DNA from: an uncultured Eudoraea sp.
Lineage (GTDB): Bacteria > Bacteroidota > Bacteroidia > Flavobacteriales > Flavobacteriaceae
Assembly: GCF_947258925.1 (NCBI RefSeq)
Contig: NZ_CAMYKG010000031.1
Location: 1 to 62,845, forward strand
DNA length: 62,845 nt
Direction of reading: 5' to 3'
Shown: one piece after another, positions 43,901 to 52,706 of the stretch
How the letters are laid out: every line of letters begins with the position of its first letter
Numbering within the stretch: the first letter of the stretch is position 1
Program-made: the position numbers and the translations under genes
The notes under the pieces: generated by a model
Database searches by the model: none
What the model was told of the DNA's origin: nothing
The model's input: only the letters and a program-made list of their open reading frames with translations

Positions 43901-45670
43901 TATACGGATGGCACTGCCCCGACAGGGACCATTTTGGTTTGGAGCAGGAACCCCAATCCAACAGACCCTGATACCGATCACTTAAGTCAGGCTGAGATAG
44001 ACAATCCTACCATTGGTACATATTATACTTTTTTCTATGCCACTGATGATCTATGTTGGAGTCCTTCTTCAGAAGTTACGTTGAATGTTAATAGTACACC
44101 CGTCATAACTGCCACCACAGGTGATACCTTCTGTGATTCCGGACAGGCAGTACTTACAGTAGAAGGCGAAATTCCCAACAGCGCAAATGCACCAAATTTT
44201 AACTGGTATGCCACAGAGACCAGTACGGTTGTTTTATCTAATTCAAACACCTATAACACCCCTGTTTTAACCGAAACTACCAGTTTTTGGGTAGAGGCAA
44301 CCGCAAATGGTTGTACTTCGGCCAGGGAAGAAGTAATAGTCACGGTTAATTTACAACCGTCTCCCGGAACCCCTGCCAATGGTGCGGCATGTAACCTTGC
44401 AGACAACGGAGCAACGACCATTGATCTTGATAGTCTCCTTACAGCTGCCGATCCGGGGACCTGGGCCATAACTACAGATCCCTCAGGAGGAAGTGTTGTC
44501 ATAGACAGTGAGAATATCGTGGATTTCAATGGGCTTGCAGATGGTAGTTACGTCTTTACCTATACCACTTCAGATGCCTTACCGCCATGTACCAACCAGT
44601 CTGTTGATGTAACGGTTGTTGTGACCGACTGCAGTACGCCTTCAGATACAGATCTTGAAATAACAAAAACAGTAAACATTCAAAATGTCCAAATCGGGCA
44701 GGAAGTGATTTTCACGGTTACCGTAAACAATCTATCGGATAGTCCGGTATTGAACGTAATTATACGTGATACCTTGCAAAGCGGGTTTGAGTATATATCA
44801 GAATCCACTTCATTAGGAATCTATGATAATGTCCTGGGAGAATGGACCATTGGTGAATTACTGCCTTTGGAAAGTGCTACCCTTGATATAACTGCAGTGG
44901 TCTTAGATCAGGGTGATTATTCCAATACTGCCACTCTTGTGAGTTCTTTGCCGGCGGATACCAACGATACAAATAACGAGGATAGTGTAACACTTACTAT
45001 AGTTCCGCCACAAGAAGTAAACCTGTTAATTGAGAAAACCGTTGAGAGCCCAAACCCATTAGTGGGCGAAGAAGTTGTATTTACCATTGTAGTTACAAAC
45101 CAAACATTGGAAGGGACGGTATCTCAGATTATCGTTGAAGATATAATACCGGACACTGCTGATGCTGAATTTGTGTATGTTTCCCATACTGCGAGCATTG
45201 GTGAATATACGCGTGCAACCGGCTTATGGGAAATACCCGGCTTATTGCTAAACCAGCAGGCAACATTACAGATTACGGTCTCGGTGCCAAGGGAAGGTAT
45301 ATGGGGAAATACAGCAACTATTATTAGTCCTCCCCTGCTACCTGGATTGGATCCTGCAGCATTTGCCCGTGTAAATGTAAGTGAACCCACTAATACAGAA
45401 CCCGGCTTCCTTTTTAATCAGTTCTCACCAAACGGGGATGGAACAAATGACCTTCTTAAGATCAACAATCTGGAAGATTACCCTAACAATTTCTTGCAGA
45501 TTTTTGATAGATACGGAAACAAAATATTAGATGTACAGGGTATGACAGAAGGAAATACCTGGGATGGAACAAGAAATGGCGAACAGGTACCTTCAGGGAC
45601 ATATTACTATGTGCTGGATTTAGGAGATGGTTCAGAAATTAGAAAAGGCTGGATTCAGCTCATAAGATGA
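40991..45670 (+). CDS. Large repetitive T9SS surface protein with type B sorting domain
   Basis: Exported protein of 1559 residues. The signal peptide ends near SNAYGQ (about 45). It is followed by six tandem repeats of about 99-102 residues (about 46-644; each starts xPxGYSVTIxQDPIN), a Calx-beta-type domain (about 645-755), several Ig-like/PKD-like stretches with paired cysteines, two DUF11 domains (start DLEITKTVNIQ and NLLIEKTVESP) and a C-terminal gliding-motility/CHU_C domain (FNQFSPNGDGTNDLLKI to KGWIQLIR), the type B signal for T9SS export. It is probably an adhesin at the cell surface. The ATG at 41012 (MGVNL) is an alternative start. The next gene is SprF, overlapped by 4 bases, as expected for this cargo class. 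Confidence 0.92.
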   Translation: MNSMLIIMGVNLRNIVLVRDFRIKFLKGLSFFGLFLLLVSNAYGQPPSGYSVGINQDPINISNENAVDFTFVGAEVDATYEYTFTSSGGGGSVSDTGTIVSGVQIIPGIDLSTLPDGLITLTASLTNIDGTGADVTDTATKDTAVPSGYSVTIDQNPINTGNENAVSFTFAGAEVGATYNYSFTSTGGGTPVTLTGGGPIVTATDQITGIDLSGLGDGTITLSVTLTDSNGNPGIAATDTASKDATAPAGYSVTIDQDPINTVDENSVSFTFAGAEVGATYNYTFTTSGGGGSVTGSGTVGGAGQTIPGIDLSGLADGTITLNVTLTDINGNLGTAATDTSTKDTAPPTGYTVTIDQDPINTGNENAISFTFSGAEVGATYDYSFTTSGGGGSETGSGTVAGAAETISGIDLSGLADGTITLSVTLTNINGVGLAATDTSTKDTTAPAGYSVTINQDPINALNENGVSFTFSGAEVGATYDYSFTTSGGGGSVTGSGTVGGAAQTISGINLSGLADGTITLSVTLTDSNGNLGIPATDTSIKNTAVPEGYSVTINQDPINAGNQNAVSFTFTGAEVGATYNYSFTSSGGGGSITGSGTVANAGQTISGINLSTLPDGTITLSVTLSNLNGTGVAATDTSTKIAAQISINNISQVETNSGITAFSFTVSIVGGENASNNIGFTYNTVNGTATLADNDYAQVVNGTGTISIGNSSTTLIVNVIGDLKIESDETFFVNLSAPINATIADGNGQGIIQNDDGCAAGTSAPVLNAGVPTELCDSTGQDLDAYTNTPAPPNSVLTWSTNSNPLNTGAHLPSSVVTDTDRYYGFFYDALNACASPVLQIDLQFDTTPSAGTTSDTAACNRGNDSVTRVDLDDFITGEDEGSWAWTSGPAEVDPDGGNRVQFEDEDIGTYVYTYTTNTAQGACPEATSTVTITVTACEFDCDVAPPSINPDIPTAFCDEIDPALSLDDYTDGTAPTGTILVWSRNPNPTDPDTDHLSQAEIDNPTIGTYYTFFYATDDLCWSPSSEVTLNVNSTPVITATTGDTFCDSGQAVLTVEGEIPNSANAPNFNWYATETSTVVLSNSNTYNTPVLTETTSFWVEATANGCTSAREEVIVTVNLQPSPGTPANGAACNLADNGATTIDLDSLLTAADPGTWAITTDPSGGSVVIDSENIVDFNGLADGSYVFTYTTSDALPPCTNQSVDVTVVVTDCSTPSDTDLEITKTVNIQNVQIGQEVIFTVTVNNLSDSPVLNVIIRDTLQSGFEYISESTSLGIYDNVLGEWTIGELLPLESATLDITAVVLDQGDYSNTATLVSSLPADTNDTNNEDSVTLTIVPPQEVNLLIEKTVESPNPLVGEEVVFTIVVTNQTLEGTVSQIIVEDIIPDTADAEFVYVSHTASIGEYTRATGLWEIPGLLLNQQATLQITVSVPREGIWGNTATIISPPLLPGLDPAAFARVNVSEPTNTEPGFLFNQFSPNGDGTNDLLKINNLEDYPNNFLQIFDRYGNKILDVQGMTEGNTWDGTRNGEQVPSGTYYYVLDLGDGSEIRKGWIQLIR
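41126..42922 (+). repeat. Six tandem in-frame repeats of about 297-306 bases in the surface protein
   Basis: Repeat starts are 41126, 41423, 41729, 42029, 42326 and 42626; lengths are 297, 306, 300, 297, 300 and 297 bases. All carry GAEVGATY-like (or GAEVDATY), GIDLS/GINLS and TKDT-like endings. The middle repeats are nearly identical at base level over long stretches. Two blocks differ by a few codons only, so the array could gain or lose units by recombination. Confidence 0.9.
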
Positions 45671-46665
45671 TAAAAATAATGACTTGTACCACAAGTAACA
45701 CTTTATATCGGAATGTCTTTGTATTGCTGGGCTTTTTAATAGCAACGTTCAGTGCGAGCTATTCGCAGCAGGAACCGCAGTATACGCAGTATATGTATAA
45801 TATTGGCAGTTTTAATCCTGCCTATGTGGGGAGTGTAGAAAATTTAGACATTACAGGTCTTTACAGGGCACAATGGATAGATATCGAAGGCGCACCCAGA
45901 ACCATAAGGTTTGGGGTAAATTACCCTTTTGAAAATGACAGGATGGGACTCGGTTTTAACGTTCAAAGCGATCAGCTGGGGCCTACAACGAATACGTTTG
46001 TAGATATTTCCTATTCCTATCAAATATACATTTCCGCAATCACCAAATTGTCTTTTGGTATTGATGTGGGGGGCTCATTTTTAGATGTCGATTTTTCCAA
46101 AGGAGATTTTGAAAACCCCGGGGAGCCAATTTTAGGTCGGGAACAAATCAATAACTTTTACCCTACTGTTGGTGCCGGGTTGTTTTTATATCACGACAAA
46201 TGGTATTTCGGGGCTTCTGCACCCAACTTCTTGCCCGGAGGGCTTTATAATAACGATGTGGCCCAGGTTATAGATGACAAACTGCAGGTTAATTTAATAG
46301 GGGGTTATGTATTTGATTTATCCGAAAAGCTTAAATTAAAACCTGCTTTTTTAGTAAATTTCGTATCCGGAGCACCGGCAACCGCAAATTTATCGGCTAA
46401 CTTTCTAATTAATGGCAAACTTACTGCCGGGGCTTCTTACAGATTTGATAATGCAATAAGCGGATTGGTAGGATTTCAGATATCTAACAGCATGTTCGCA
46501 GGATATTCTTACGATTATAATACCAATCCAATTGGACAATACAATAATGGTTCACATGAAATAATACTTAAGTTTTATGTTGGAAGAGGCAGTAAAACTA
46601 AAAAGGAAAAAAACGAGAATCTTAAAGGCAAACCAAAACAAATAGATACACCACGATTTTTCTAA
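45667..46665 (+). CDS. sprF: PorP/SprF family type IX secretion protein
   Basis: Outer-membrane beta-barrel of 332 residues with a signal peptide ending SASYSQ and the family start EPQYTQYMYNIGSFNPAYVGS. SprF in Flavobacterium johnsoniae is needed to attach the adhesin SprB to the surface, and paralogues serve other type B cargo. The ATG overlaps the stop of the surface-protein gene (ATGA), strong evidence that it works with that cargo. The symbol is used by analogy; it is one of several PorP/SprF paralogues. Confidence 0.9.
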   Translation: MIKIMTCTTSNTLYRNVFVLLGFLIATFSASYSQQEPQYTQYMYNIGSFNPAYVGSVENLDITGLYRAQWIDIEGAPRTIRFGVNYPFENDRMGLGFNVQSDQLGPTTNTFVDISYSYQIYISAITKLSFGIDVGGSFLDVDFSKGDFENPGEPILGREQINNFYPTVGAGLFLYHDKWYFGASAPNFLPGGLYNNDVAQVIDDKLQVNLIGGYVFDLSEKLKLKPAFLVNFVSGAPATANLSANFLINGKLTAGASYRFDNAISGLVGFQISNSMFAGYSYDYNTNPIGQYNNGSHEIILKFYVGRGSKTKKEKNENLKGKPKQIDTPRFF

Positions 46666-46676
46666 ACGTATAGGCA

Positions 46677-48617
46677 ATGAAATATACATTCTTAATTCTG
46701 ATTGCTTTTTTGTTTGTTAATGGCTTTTCTATTGCCCAGGATAAAAAATCCAAAGGAGATGACTTCTTTTTTGCTTACAAATATCCACAGGCAATTATTG
46801 AATATAAAAAGGAAAAAAATGATCATCCTTTAAGTAAAAGACAATTGCTGAATTTAGCAGATTCCTATTTGCATACCGGTAACTATAAAAATGCTACGGA
46901 CACCTATCTTTCTATATATAAAGAAGACACTAAAATATCTACCTTTCATTTTAATAATATGTTGCAAGCTATGGCTAAAACTTCCGGCCAGGACAGGGTC
47001 AAAGCATTTCTGGCAACAAAAACTGATGTTCTTTCCAATGAACTCCTGGAGAACGCGGAATTCAATTATGAACTTCAGGAGGCCGTAAATAACAATGATT
47101 CTGAATATCAGATATTCAATATTAATTCAAATAGCGCGGCAGCTGATTTTTCACCATCTTTTTACAAGGATGATAAATTGCTCTTCACGAGTTCGAGGAG
47201 GCCTGCTTCCTCTAAGAAAAAAGGACCGATTGAGGCCGAGTACTTAAAAATATTTGTTTCCAAAATAGGCGGGGATGGTCAGATTCTTAACCCAAATCCG
47301 TTTGATAAGGTTCCCAAATCTAAATTCCATCAGGCAACTCCTTTTTATTCCAAAGCAATGGACGCTGTTTTTTATGTCAGCTCCAATGCGGAAGATGATA
47401 TACTGACCTTCAATGAAAATGGTAAAAACAGCCTGGCTGTAATGAGAACCTCAGAGGATGAATCATCGCAATATTTGTTAAGAGATCTAAGCACCTCATT
47501 TTACTATCCCTTCTATGACGGCAATACCAGCAGACTTTATTTCGCTGCAAATTTTCCGGATGGATACGGAGGGACTGATATTTATTATGTAGATACGAAT
47601 GATGGCAAGATCATGTCCACACCAATTAATTTAGGATCAAGGATAAATACTCCCGGTAATGAAGTATCACCTTTTGTTTTTGAAAATAGTTTATACTTTG
47701 CCTCTGATATCTTTTACGGACTTGGGGGGATGGATATCTACAAATCTGAAATACAGGGCGGTGAGTTCTTTAGCATTCCGGTTAATTTAGGTTTAGGTCT
47801 CAATTCTGAGGAAGACGATTTTGGTTTTATTATCAGGAATAACATAACCGATGGTCTAATAGGATATTTCTCGTCTAATCGTCCCGGTGGTAAGGGTAAC
47901 GACGATATTTATGGCTTTACAGTGGCTAATAAACCTGGTCTTAAAACATTAGTCCTTAGAGGGAGCATAAGAAATTCTGGCTCAAAAGAAGGTGTTTCAA
48001 AGGCTGCGGTCAGAATTTATGATAATGATAAAAATCTTATAAGGGAAATTTATACAAAAGATGATGGGAGTTACAGGTTGGAAATCCCCTGGAGGGAATC
48101 TATGGTGCTAGAGGTATCGAAAGACCGGTATTCTCCCAAATTACAATCTTTTGATAAAACTGCTGTTGAGAAACTGGAAGATGATAGCCTCGTGGATATT
48201 GAACTTTTATTTCTGGATGACCTTGTGCAGGAGAAGGAGGATCAGACAGTGATTAAAATGGAAAAATTCTATTTTCAAAAAGGAAGGTATGCTATAACCC
48301 CGGAAATTGCGACCGAACTTGACAAAGCCGTTATTGCAATAAAGAGTTTTCCACAAATGCAATTGCGAATAGAATCTCACACAGACAGTCGGGGTGGAAG
48401 TGCTACAAATTTTAGATTATCTCAAAGACGCGCTGATGCCATTAAGGACTACCTGGAACAACATGGGGTGGCGACTTCAAATATTTTGTACTCCATCGGA
48501 TACGGAGAAGACAAATTAATTAATTCCTGTAAAAGTGGTGTATTCTGTCTGGAGCAATTGCATAATCAGAATGAACGACAATTAATAGTTGTATTGAATT
48601 ACGACCTGTTATATTAG
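46677..48617 (+). CDS. OmpA-family protein with beta-propeller repeats (PorE-like)
   Basis: Exported protein of 646 residues. A signal peptide ends at FSIAQ. Then come TPR-like helices (about 25-110), PD40/WD40-like propeller repeats (FSPSFYKDDKLLFTSSRRP, and so on to about 420), a carboxypeptidase-regulatory-like domain (about 430-500) and a C-terminal OmpA domain with RIESHTDSRGGSATNFRLSQ and the peptidoglycan-binding Asp/Arg pattern. PorE of Porphyromonas has the same layout and anchors T9SS parts to the cell wall. Here it probably supports the SprF-cargo unit; it is 12 bases after sprF. Confidence 0.9.
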   Translation: MKYTFLILIAFLFVNGFSIAQDKKSKGDDFFFAYKYPQAIIEYKKEKNDHPLSKRQLLNLADSYLHTGNYKNATDTYLSIYKEDTKISTFHFNNMLQAMAKTSGQDRVKAFLATKTDVLSNELLENAEFNYELQEAVNNNDSEYQIFNINSNSAAADFSPSFYKDDKLLFTSSRRPASSKKKGPIEAEYLKIFVSKIGGDGQILNPNPFDKVPKSKFHQATPFYSKAMDAVFYVSSNAEDDILTFNENGKNSLAVMRTSEDESSQYLLRDLSTSFYYPFYDGNTSRLYFAANFPDGYGGTDIYYVDTNDGKIMSTPINLGSRINTPGNEVSPFVFENSLYFASDIFYGLGGMDIYKSEIQGGEFFSIPVNLGLGLNSEEDDFGFIIRNNITDGLIGYFSSNRPGGKGNDDIYGFTVANKPGLKTLVLRGSIRNSGSKEGVSKAAVRIYDNDKNLIREIYTKDDGSYRLEIPWRESMVLEVSKDRYSPKLQSFDKTAVEKLEDDSLVDIELLFLDDLVQEKEDQTVIKMEKFYFQKGRYAITPEIATELDKAVIAIKSFPQMQLRIESHTDSRGGSATNFRLSQRRADAIKDYLEQHGVATSNILYSIGYGEDKLINSCKSGVFCLEQLHNQNERQLIVVLNYDLLY

Positions 48618-48755
48618 GTTAAATTACACTTCATGGTTTGCCAGTTGCCGGCTTGCATGCCAAAAAATAATCCAACAGGACATCTATTCAAAATTTTTCT
48701 TTCCAATACCTATTAATTATTCGGAATACTTATATTTAGACAAATAATTATTCAA

Positions 48756-49013
48756 ATGAGTAATGATACTAATGCCAAGGGGTATTGGAAAAAAAACTTG
48801 CAATACCTTGCCGTTTTGTTGGGGATTTGGTTTATAGTCTCCTATGGTTTTGGAATTCTGTTAAAGGAAGATCTCGATAAAATTCACTTAGGTGGCTTTA
48901 AACTTGGTTTTTGGTTCGCCCAGCAGGGATCTATATACGTTTTTGTTATCCTGATATTTATTTACGTTAGATTGATGAACCGCCTTGATAAGAAATACGG
49001 GTTCGACGAATAA
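48756..49013 (+). CDS. DUF4212 small subunit of a Na+/solute symporter
   Basis: Membrane protein of 85 residues with two hydrophobic segments (about 14-32 and 48-72) and the DUF4212 pattern YWKKNLQYLAVLLGIWFIVSYGFGILL ... LGFWFAQQGSIYVFVILIFIYVRLMNRLDKKYG. It is found just before VC_2705-type sodium/solute symporters and is thought to be their accessory subunit. The symporter begins 28 bases later. No clear promoter was found upstream, though a near-match TATATTTA precedes the gene. Confidence 0.92.
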   Translation: MSNDTNAKGYWKKNLQYLAVLLGIWFIVSYGFGILLKEDLDKIHLGGFKLGFWFAQQGSIYVFVILIFIYVRLMNRLDKKYGFDE

Positions 49014-49040
49014 ATCAAGCCAACCAAACATATTCATTCT

Positions 49041-50732
49041 ATGGATGTACAGACCTGGACGCTTACAATAGTGATCCTCACCTTCATGCTTTATATTGGC
49101 ATAGCAATCTGGTCAAGAGCCAGCTCTACCAAAGATTTTTACGTTGCCGGAGGTGGGGTTTCAGCCTTTGCAAACGGATTGGCAACTGCGGCAGATTGGA
49201 TGTCCGCTGCATCCTTTCTCGGAATGGCAGGATTAATATCATTTAACGGCTATGACGGCTCGGTATATTTAATGGGCTGGACAGGGGGGTATGTTCTGCT
49301 TGCCCTTCTGCTTGCACCATATCTCAGAAAATTTGGACAATTTACAGTACCGGATTTTATTGGGGATCGCTACTATTCTAATATAGCCCGTTCCGTAGCA
49401 GTTGTTTGTGCCCTGTTGGTTTCATTTACTTATGTGGCGGGTCAGATGCGCGGGGTAGGACTCGTTTTTTCCAGATTTCTGGAAGTCCCTATTAATACCG
49501 GAGTTATCATTGGAATGATAATCGTTTTGTTTTATGCTGTCCTGGGTGGTATGAAGGGAATCACTTATACGCAAGTTGCCCAGTACTGTGTCTTGATTTT
49601 TGCTTTTATGGTACCGGCAATTTTTATATCCATTCAAATGACAGGAAATGCTATTCCTCAACTGGGGATGGGAGCCAATGTCATTGGAGAAAGTGTTTCC
49701 CTGCTTGACAAACTGGACGGATTATCTATGGATCTCGGATTTGATAAATATACAAATGGTTCCAAGCCCATGATCGACATCTTTTTTATTACAGCCGCTT
49801 TAATGGTCGGAACGGCTGGTTTACCACATGTTATTGTTAGGTTTTTTACTGTTCCCAAAGTTAAAGATGCCCGAAAATCTGCAGGTTACGCCCTGCTTTT
49901 TATTGCTATTTTGTATACCACTGCCCCGGCAATCGCAGTTTTTGCCAGAACAAATTTAATTGAGACCGTAAGTAATAAGAATTATGAAGAGATGCCGGAA
50001 TGGTTTTCCAAGTGGGAATCTACGGGCCTGTTAAAGTTTGATGACAAAAATTCTGATGGTATCATTCAGTATGTAGCGGATCCGGTAATTAATGAACTTG
50101 ATGTGGACAAGGATATTATGGTCCTCGCCAATCCTGAGATTGCAAATTTACCCAATTGGGTGATCGCTCTGGTAGCCGCCGGAGGACTTGCCGCGGCACT
50201 CTCTACTGCAGCGGGTTTATTACTTGTGATATCTACCTCCATCTCACATGATCTGGTTAAAAAGCAGATCGATCCAACAATTTCTGATAAAAGTGAATTA
50301 ATTATTGCAAGAATGTCTGCTGTCGTTGCTGTATGTATTGCAGGTTATTTTGGTATTAACCCACCCGATTTTGTAGCAGCCACAGTGGCCATGGCATTTG
50401 GTTTAGCTGCAGCTTCTTTTTTCCCTGCGATCTTAATGGGTATTTTTTATAAGAAGATGAATAAAGAAGGTGCGGTGGCAGGGATGCTGGTGGGTATCGT
50501 TGTTATGCTGTTTTATATGCTAAAGTTTAAATTCGACATGTTTGGAGGTGGCTCGTCCAAAGACTGGTGGTTTGGAATTTCTCCGGAAGGCTTTGGTACT
50601 GTAGCTATGTTACTTAACTTTATGGTTTCCATAATTATCTCTTTATTTACCCCGGATCCTCCAAAAGAGGTCCAGGAAATAGTGGAGAATATTAGAATAC
50701 CCAGCGGAGTTAAAGAAGCGAATTCGCATTAA
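49041..50732 (+). CDS. Sodium/solute symporter, VC_2705 family (probable acetate carrier)
   Basis: Inner-membrane symporter of 563 residues with about 13 hydrophobic segments and the SSS-family start RASSTKDFYVAGGGVSAFANGLATAADWMSAASFLGM. A non-conserved polar loop of about 55 residues lies around 315-375 (for example DDKNSDGIIQYVADPVINELD). The VC_2705 subfamily with a DUF4212 partner is usually annotated as cation:acetate. The following acs gene (11 bases on) makes acetate the best guess; other short-chain acids are possible. Confidence 0.92.
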   Translation: MDVQTWTLTIVILTFMLYIGIAIWSRASSTKDFYVAGGGVSAFANGLATAADWMSAASFLGMAGLISFNGYDGSVYLMGWTGGYVLLALLLAPYLRKFGQFTVPDFIGDRYYSNIARSVAVVCALLVSFTYVAGQMRGVGLVFSRFLEVPINTGVIIGMIIVLFYAVLGGMKGITYTQVAQYCVLIFAFMVPAIFISIQMTGNAIPQLGMGANVIGESVSLLDKLDGLSMDLGFDKYTNGSKPMIDIFFITAALMVGTAGLPHVIVRFFTVPKVKDARKSAGYALLFIAILYTTAPAIAVFARTNLIETVSNKNYEEMPEWFSKWESTGLLKFDDKNSDGIIQYVADPVINELDVDKDIMVLANPEIANLPNWVIALVAAGGLAAALSTAAGLLLVISTSISHDLVKKQIDPTISDKSELIIARMSAVVAVCIAGYFGINPPDFVAATVAMAFGLAAASFFPAILMGIFYKKMNKEGAVAGMLVGIVVMLFYMLKFKFDMFGGGSSKDWWFGISPEGFGTVAMLLNFMVSIIISLFTPDPPKEVQEIVENIRIPSGVKEANSH

Positions 50733-50743
50733 AAATAAGCAGC

Positions 50744-52651
50744 ATGAGCAATTATCACATTAAACATTTAGAGGAATACTTTCAGGTATACCGAAAGTCA
50801 GTACAACATCCTGAAGCATTTTGGGAAGAAATTGCTGAAGAGCATTTTGTTTGGCGTTCAAAATGGGATAGAGTGCTCAGTTGGGATTTTACAAAACCCG
50901 AGGTCAAGTGGTTTGAAGGTGCTGAGCTTAATATTACAGAAAACTGTCTGGACAGGCATTTACCCACGAAGCGAAATTCGACTGCAATCATTTTTGAACC
51001 AAATGACCCGCAAGAAGAAGCACAACACATTACTTATGGGCAATTGCATGAAAGAGTGTGCAGGATGGCTAATGTCCTTAAAGAAAGCGGAATAAATAAA
51101 GGAGATCGTGTTTGTGTTTACCTTCCGATGATCCCTGAATTGGCCTATACCGTATTGGCTTGTGCACGGATTGGAGCTATACATTCGGTAGTTTTTGCCG
51201 GCTTTTCTTCAAACGCATTAGCGGCGAGAATAAATGATTGTGATTGTAAAATGGTTGTTACCTCTGACGGTTCGTTCAGGGGCAATAAAATCATTGACCT
51301 GAAAGGTATCGTTGATGCTGCTCTTGAAGATTGTCCCGGGGTAGAAAAAGTATTGGTTGCAAAACGTACAGGAGGGAAAATTACGATGAAGAAAAACCGG
51401 GATTACTGGTTAAAACCTTTATTAAATGATGCATACGCAGACAATGATGCTGAACGGATGAAAGCTGAAGACCCCCTTTTTATTCTTTATACTTCCGGAT
51501 CTACCGGAAAGCCTAAAGGAATGGTACATACCAGTGGAGGTTATATGGTTTATACAGCCTATACCTTTAAAAACGTATTTCAATATAGAGAGGGTGATGT
51601 GTATTGGTGTACGGCAGATATTGGTTGGATAACCGGTCATTCCTATATCATTTATGGTCCATTGGCCAACGGAGCTACCACAGTTATGTTCGAAGGGGTG
51701 CCATCGTACCCGGATTATGGACGATTTTGGGCGGTGGTTGAGAAACATAAAGTAAATCAGTTTTATACTGCTCCAACAGCTATAAGGGCCCTGGCCAAGG
51801 AAAACCTGGAGTATGTTGAGAAATACGATCTTAGCTCCCTCAAGGTCCTGGGTTCTGTAGGTGAGCCAATTAATGAAGAAGCCTGGCACTGGTACAATAA
51901 TAATATTGGACATGGTAAAAGTCCAATTGTAGACACCTGGTGGCAGACGGAAACCGGAGGAATAATGATAACCCCTTTGCCTTATGTGACCCCAACAACA
52001 CCAACCTATGCCACCTTACCCTTTATTGGAATTCAGCCAGCTTTAATGGATGAGGAAGGAAATGAAATTATGGGAATTCAGGTAGATGGCCGTCTGTGTA
52101 TTAAATTTCCGTGGCCTTCTATGGCCCGGACGATATGGGGTGATCATGAAAGGTATAGGGATACCTATTTTACAGCCTATAAAAATAATTATTTTACAGG
52201 TGACGGGGCTTTGCGTGATGAAGTAGGCTATTATCGGATTACAGGGCGTGTTGATGACGTAATTATTGTTTCCGGACATAACCTGGGTACTGCGCCCATT
52301 GAGGATTCTATTAATGAACATCCTGCCGTAGCGGAATCTGCTATTGTGGGCTTTCCACATGATATAAAAGGGAATGCTTTATATGGGTTTGTGATCCTTA
52401 AGGAAATTGGCGAAGCACGCGATAGGGATAATCTCAGGAAGGAAATAAATCAGCAAATAACCGAACATATTGGCCCTATTGCCAAACTAGACAAGATTCA
52501 GTTTGTTCCAGGTTTGCCTAAAACACGAAGTGGTAAGATTATGAGGCGTATTTTGCGAAAAATCGCTTCCAAAGACACAGAAAACCTGGGAGATATTAGC
52601 ACCCTATTAAATCCCGAAGTAGTTAAGGAAATTATGGATAATACCCTATAA
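50744..52651 (+). CDS. acs: Acetyl-CoA synthetase
   Basis: Cytosolic AMP-forming ligase of 635 residues that turns acetate, ATP and CoA into acetyl-CoA. Signatures: LFILYTSGSTGKPKGMVHTSGGY, WWQTETGG, DVIIVSGHNLGT, and near the C-terminus PKTRSGKIMRRILRKIA with the lysine that is acetylated in Acs regulation. Length is normal. It is the enzyme step of the acetate import operon and would feed acetyl-CoA for growth on acetate or for salvage of overflow acetate. Confidence 0.96.
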   Translation: MSNYHIKHLEEYFQVYRKSVQHPEAFWEEIAEEHFVWRSKWDRVLSWDFTKPEVKWFEGAELNITENCLDRHLPTKRNSTAIIFEPNDPQEEAQHITYGQLHERVCRMANVLKESGINKGDRVCVYLPMIPELAYTVLACARIGAIHSVVFAGFSSNALAARINDCDCKMVVTSDGSFRGNKIIDLKGIVDAALEDCPGVEKVLVAKRTGGKITMKKNRDYWLKPLLNDAYADNDAERMKAEDPLFILYTSGSTGKPKGMVHTSGGYMVYTAYTFKNVFQYREGDVYWCTADIGWITGHSYIIYGPLANGATTVMFEGVPSYPDYGRFWAVVEKHKVNQFYTAPTAIRALAKENLEYVEKYDLSSLKVLGSVGEPINEEAWHWYNNNIGHGKSPIVDTWWQTETGGIMITPLPYVTPTTPTYATLPFIGIQPALMDEEGNEIMGIQVDGRLCIKFPWPSMARTIWGDHERYRDTYFTAYKNNYFTGDGALRDEVGYYRITGRVDDVIIVSGHNLGTAPIEDSINEHPAVAESAIVGFPHDIKGNALYGFVILKEIGEARDRDNLRKEINQQITEHIGPIAKLDKIQFVPGLPKTRSGKIMRRILRKIASKDTENLGDISTLLNPEVVKEIMDNTL

Positions 52652-52706
52652 AAAGGCATATTGATAACTTAAGTTGTATGACACATTTCATTCAGGTCAA
52701 CGAATC

